Assembly: GCA_022842595.1 (NCBI GenBank)
Contig: JALHPF010000008.1
Coordinates: 62,001 to 126,000, forward strand
Length of the DNA stretch: 64,000 nucleotides
DNA from: Rubrivivax sp.
Lineage (GTDB): Bacteria > Pseudomonadota > Gammaproteobacteria > Burkholderiales > Burkholderiaceae_C
Reading direction: 5' to 3'
Part shown: positions 62,941-64,000 of the stretch, one piece after another
How the letters are laid out: each line of letters begins with the position of its first letter
How positions within the stretch are numbered: position 1 is the first letter of the stretch
Position numbers and translations under genes: made by a program
Notes under the pieces: generated by a model
The model's database searches: none
What the model was told of the DNA's origin: nothing
What the model saw: only the letters and a program-made list of their open reading frames with translations

Positions 62941-64000
62941 ATGCGCATCCAGCCCCTTCGTTTCCAGCCCGACCTCCTGGCGGTCTGCGCGGCTTCGGCC
63001 TGTCTGCTGTCCGCCAGCCTGTCCCATGCGGCCAAACCGCCGCTCAATTACGACGCGCAGATCTCGCGCACGAGCTTCGGCATCCCGCACATCCAGGCCA
63101 CCAACTGGGGCAGCCTGGGCTATGGCTACGGCCATGCCTTCGCGCAGGACAACGCCTGCGTGCTGGCGCGCGAGATGCTTGCGGCCAATGGCACGCAGTC
63201 GCGCTACTTCGGCAGTTCGACACTGGCCTCGGACTGGGTCTACAAGATGGTCAACGCCGATGCGCGCGTGGATGCGGCCTGGGCCGCCGTCGACCAGGAA
63301 ACGCGCGACCTGCTCACGGGCTACGCCGCTGGTTTCAATCGCTACCTGCGCGACACCGGCGTGGCGGCCTTGCCAGCCGACTGCCGCGGCCAGGCCTGGG
63401 TGCAGCCGATGACTGGCAAGGACTCGATGCGGGTGCTGCGAAAACTGCTGGTGCGCGCCAGCACGGGCAACTTCGTCAATTCGCTGGTGGGTGCCGTGCC
63501 GCCGGCTGCCGTGGCTGCTGCCCAGCCCGGCATCGAGGGCGAGGCACGGCAGACAGCCCTGGCCGAGGTCAGCGCCACCGAGGCTGCGATGACGCTCGAC
63601 CCCGCCGACCTGCCCGACTTCACCCCCGAGCGCTTCGGCAGCAACGCCGTGGGCCTCGGCGGCGACCTGACGGGTGGTGCCGGGGCGTTGCTGGGCAACC
63701 CGCATTTCCCCTGGTTCGGCATCGAACGCTTCTACGCCGTGCACCTGACCATCCCTGGCCAGTACGACGCGATGGGCGCTTCGATCTACGGCTTCCCGCT
63801 GGTCAACATCGGCTTCAACCGCCACGTGGCCTGGAGCCACACCGTGTCCACCGCGCGCCGCTTCGTGCTGCGCGAACTGGCCATCGCCCCGGGCCAGCCC
63901 ACGTCCTACGTCGTCGACGGTCAGGTCGTCGCGATGCAGCCCGAGACGGTCAGCGCCGACCTGCGCCTGGCCGACGGCAGCGTGGTGCCGGCCAGCCACA
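62941..64000 (+). CDS. Penicillin/AHL acylase-family Ntn hydrolase (3' truncated)
   Basis: The reading frame begins at the ATG at 62941, with AGGAGA seven bases upstream, and runs off the window end, leaving 353 residues; the ORF track omitted it because no stop is reached. A signal peptide (DLLAVCAASACLLSASLSHA) is followed by the alpha-chain start ISRTSFGIPHIQATNWGSLG and QDNACVLAREMLAANG. These are typical of the PvdQ/aculeacin acylase branch. The beta-chain start is seen as RFGSNAVGLGG, so Ser234 would be the nucleophile exposed after self-cleavage, followed by LLGNPHFPWFG. It is a periplasmic amide hydrolase; homoserine lactones, penicillin-like amides or lipopeptides are possible substrates. 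Confidence 0.9.
   Translation, partial: MRIQPLRFQPDLLAVCAASACLLSASLSHAAKPPLNYDAQISRTSFGIPHIQATNWGSLGYGYGHAFAQDNACVLAREMLAANGTQSRYFGSSTLASDWVYKMVNADARVDAAWAAVDQETRDLLTGYAAGFNRYLRDTGVAALPADCRGQAWVQPMTGKDSMRVLRKLLVRASTGNFVNSLVGAVPPAAVAAAQPGIEGEARQTALAEVSATEAAMTLDPADLPDFTPERFGSNAVGLGGDLTGGAGALLGNPHFPWFGIERFYAVHLTIPGQYDAMGASIYGFPLVNIGFNRHVAWSHTVSTARRFVLRELAIAPGQPTSYVVDGQVVAMQPETVSADLRLADGSVVPASH

Noticed and set aside
62887-63999. 370-residue minus-strand ORF
   Set aside because: Antisense to the acylase gene, which has a signal peptide, a ribosome site and family motifs.

Overview
This is a GC-rich, densely coding chromosomal segment, most likely from a betaproteobacterium of the order Burkholderiales (Rubrivivax/Leptothrix/Roseateles-like). 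I infer this from four things: a full System I cytochrome c maturation operon, an aceE-aceF-lpdA operon whose E3 carries its own lipoyl domain, a PEP-CTERM protein, and an NAD-type molybdenum formate dehydrogenase. I see no rRNA or tRNA gene, insertion sequence, prophage or CRISPR array. No gene-free stretch exceeds 300 bases. ATGA/GTGA/TGATG stop-start overlaps are common and define several tightly coupled operons.

Layout. 1-5.9 kb (+): the 3' part of a Ser/Thr kinase with a TPR region, a wax ester synthase/diacylglycerol acyltransferase, and two alpha/beta hydrolases. 5.9-12.9 kb (-): ccmABCDEFGHI, complete. 13.2-15.7 kb (-): an ABC importer of the nitrate/sulfonate/taurine type. 16.0-16.9 kb (+): a small membrane protein and a bacterial PH-domain protein. 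17.0-21.2 kb (+): dusA, a DUF1801 gene, mtnP, mtnA and a fuculose-type class II aldolase, which together look like a methylthioadenosine (DHAP-type) shunt. 21.3-26.3 kb (+): a PEP-CTERM protein, a degenerate-receiver/TPR protein, rmuC and an MFS transporter. 26.4-30.0 kb (-): folD, prlC and a DUF4124-glutaredoxin protein.

30.1-33.3 kb (-): a FixL/FixJ-like two-component pair, divergent from the pyruvate dehydrogenase operon at 33.4-40.3 kb (+). That operon is aceE, aceF, an HslV/proteasome-like Ntn hydrolase and lpdA. 40.3-43.6 kb (-): a BvgS-like hybrid kinase. 43.7-51.7 kb (-): an alpha-2-macroglobulin gene followed by pbpC. 51.8-52.9 kb (+): apbC. 52.9-56.5 kb (-): a cache-type histidine kinase and an NtrC-like regulator without GAFTGA, divergent from an NAD-dependent formate dehydrogenase (fused gamma-beta subunit plus alpha subunit) at 56.6-61.3 kb (+). 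61.4-64.0 kb: a phospholipase D/cardiolipin synthase-like gene (-), then the 5' part of a penicillin/AHL-acylase-family gene (+) cut by the window end.

The most notable points are the proteasome-like gene inside the pyruvate dehydrogenase operon, the mtnP-mtnA-aldolase shunt, the formate dehydrogenase with a fused diaphorase subunit and an apparently absent His-Cys3 cluster, and two regulators with degenerate key motifs.
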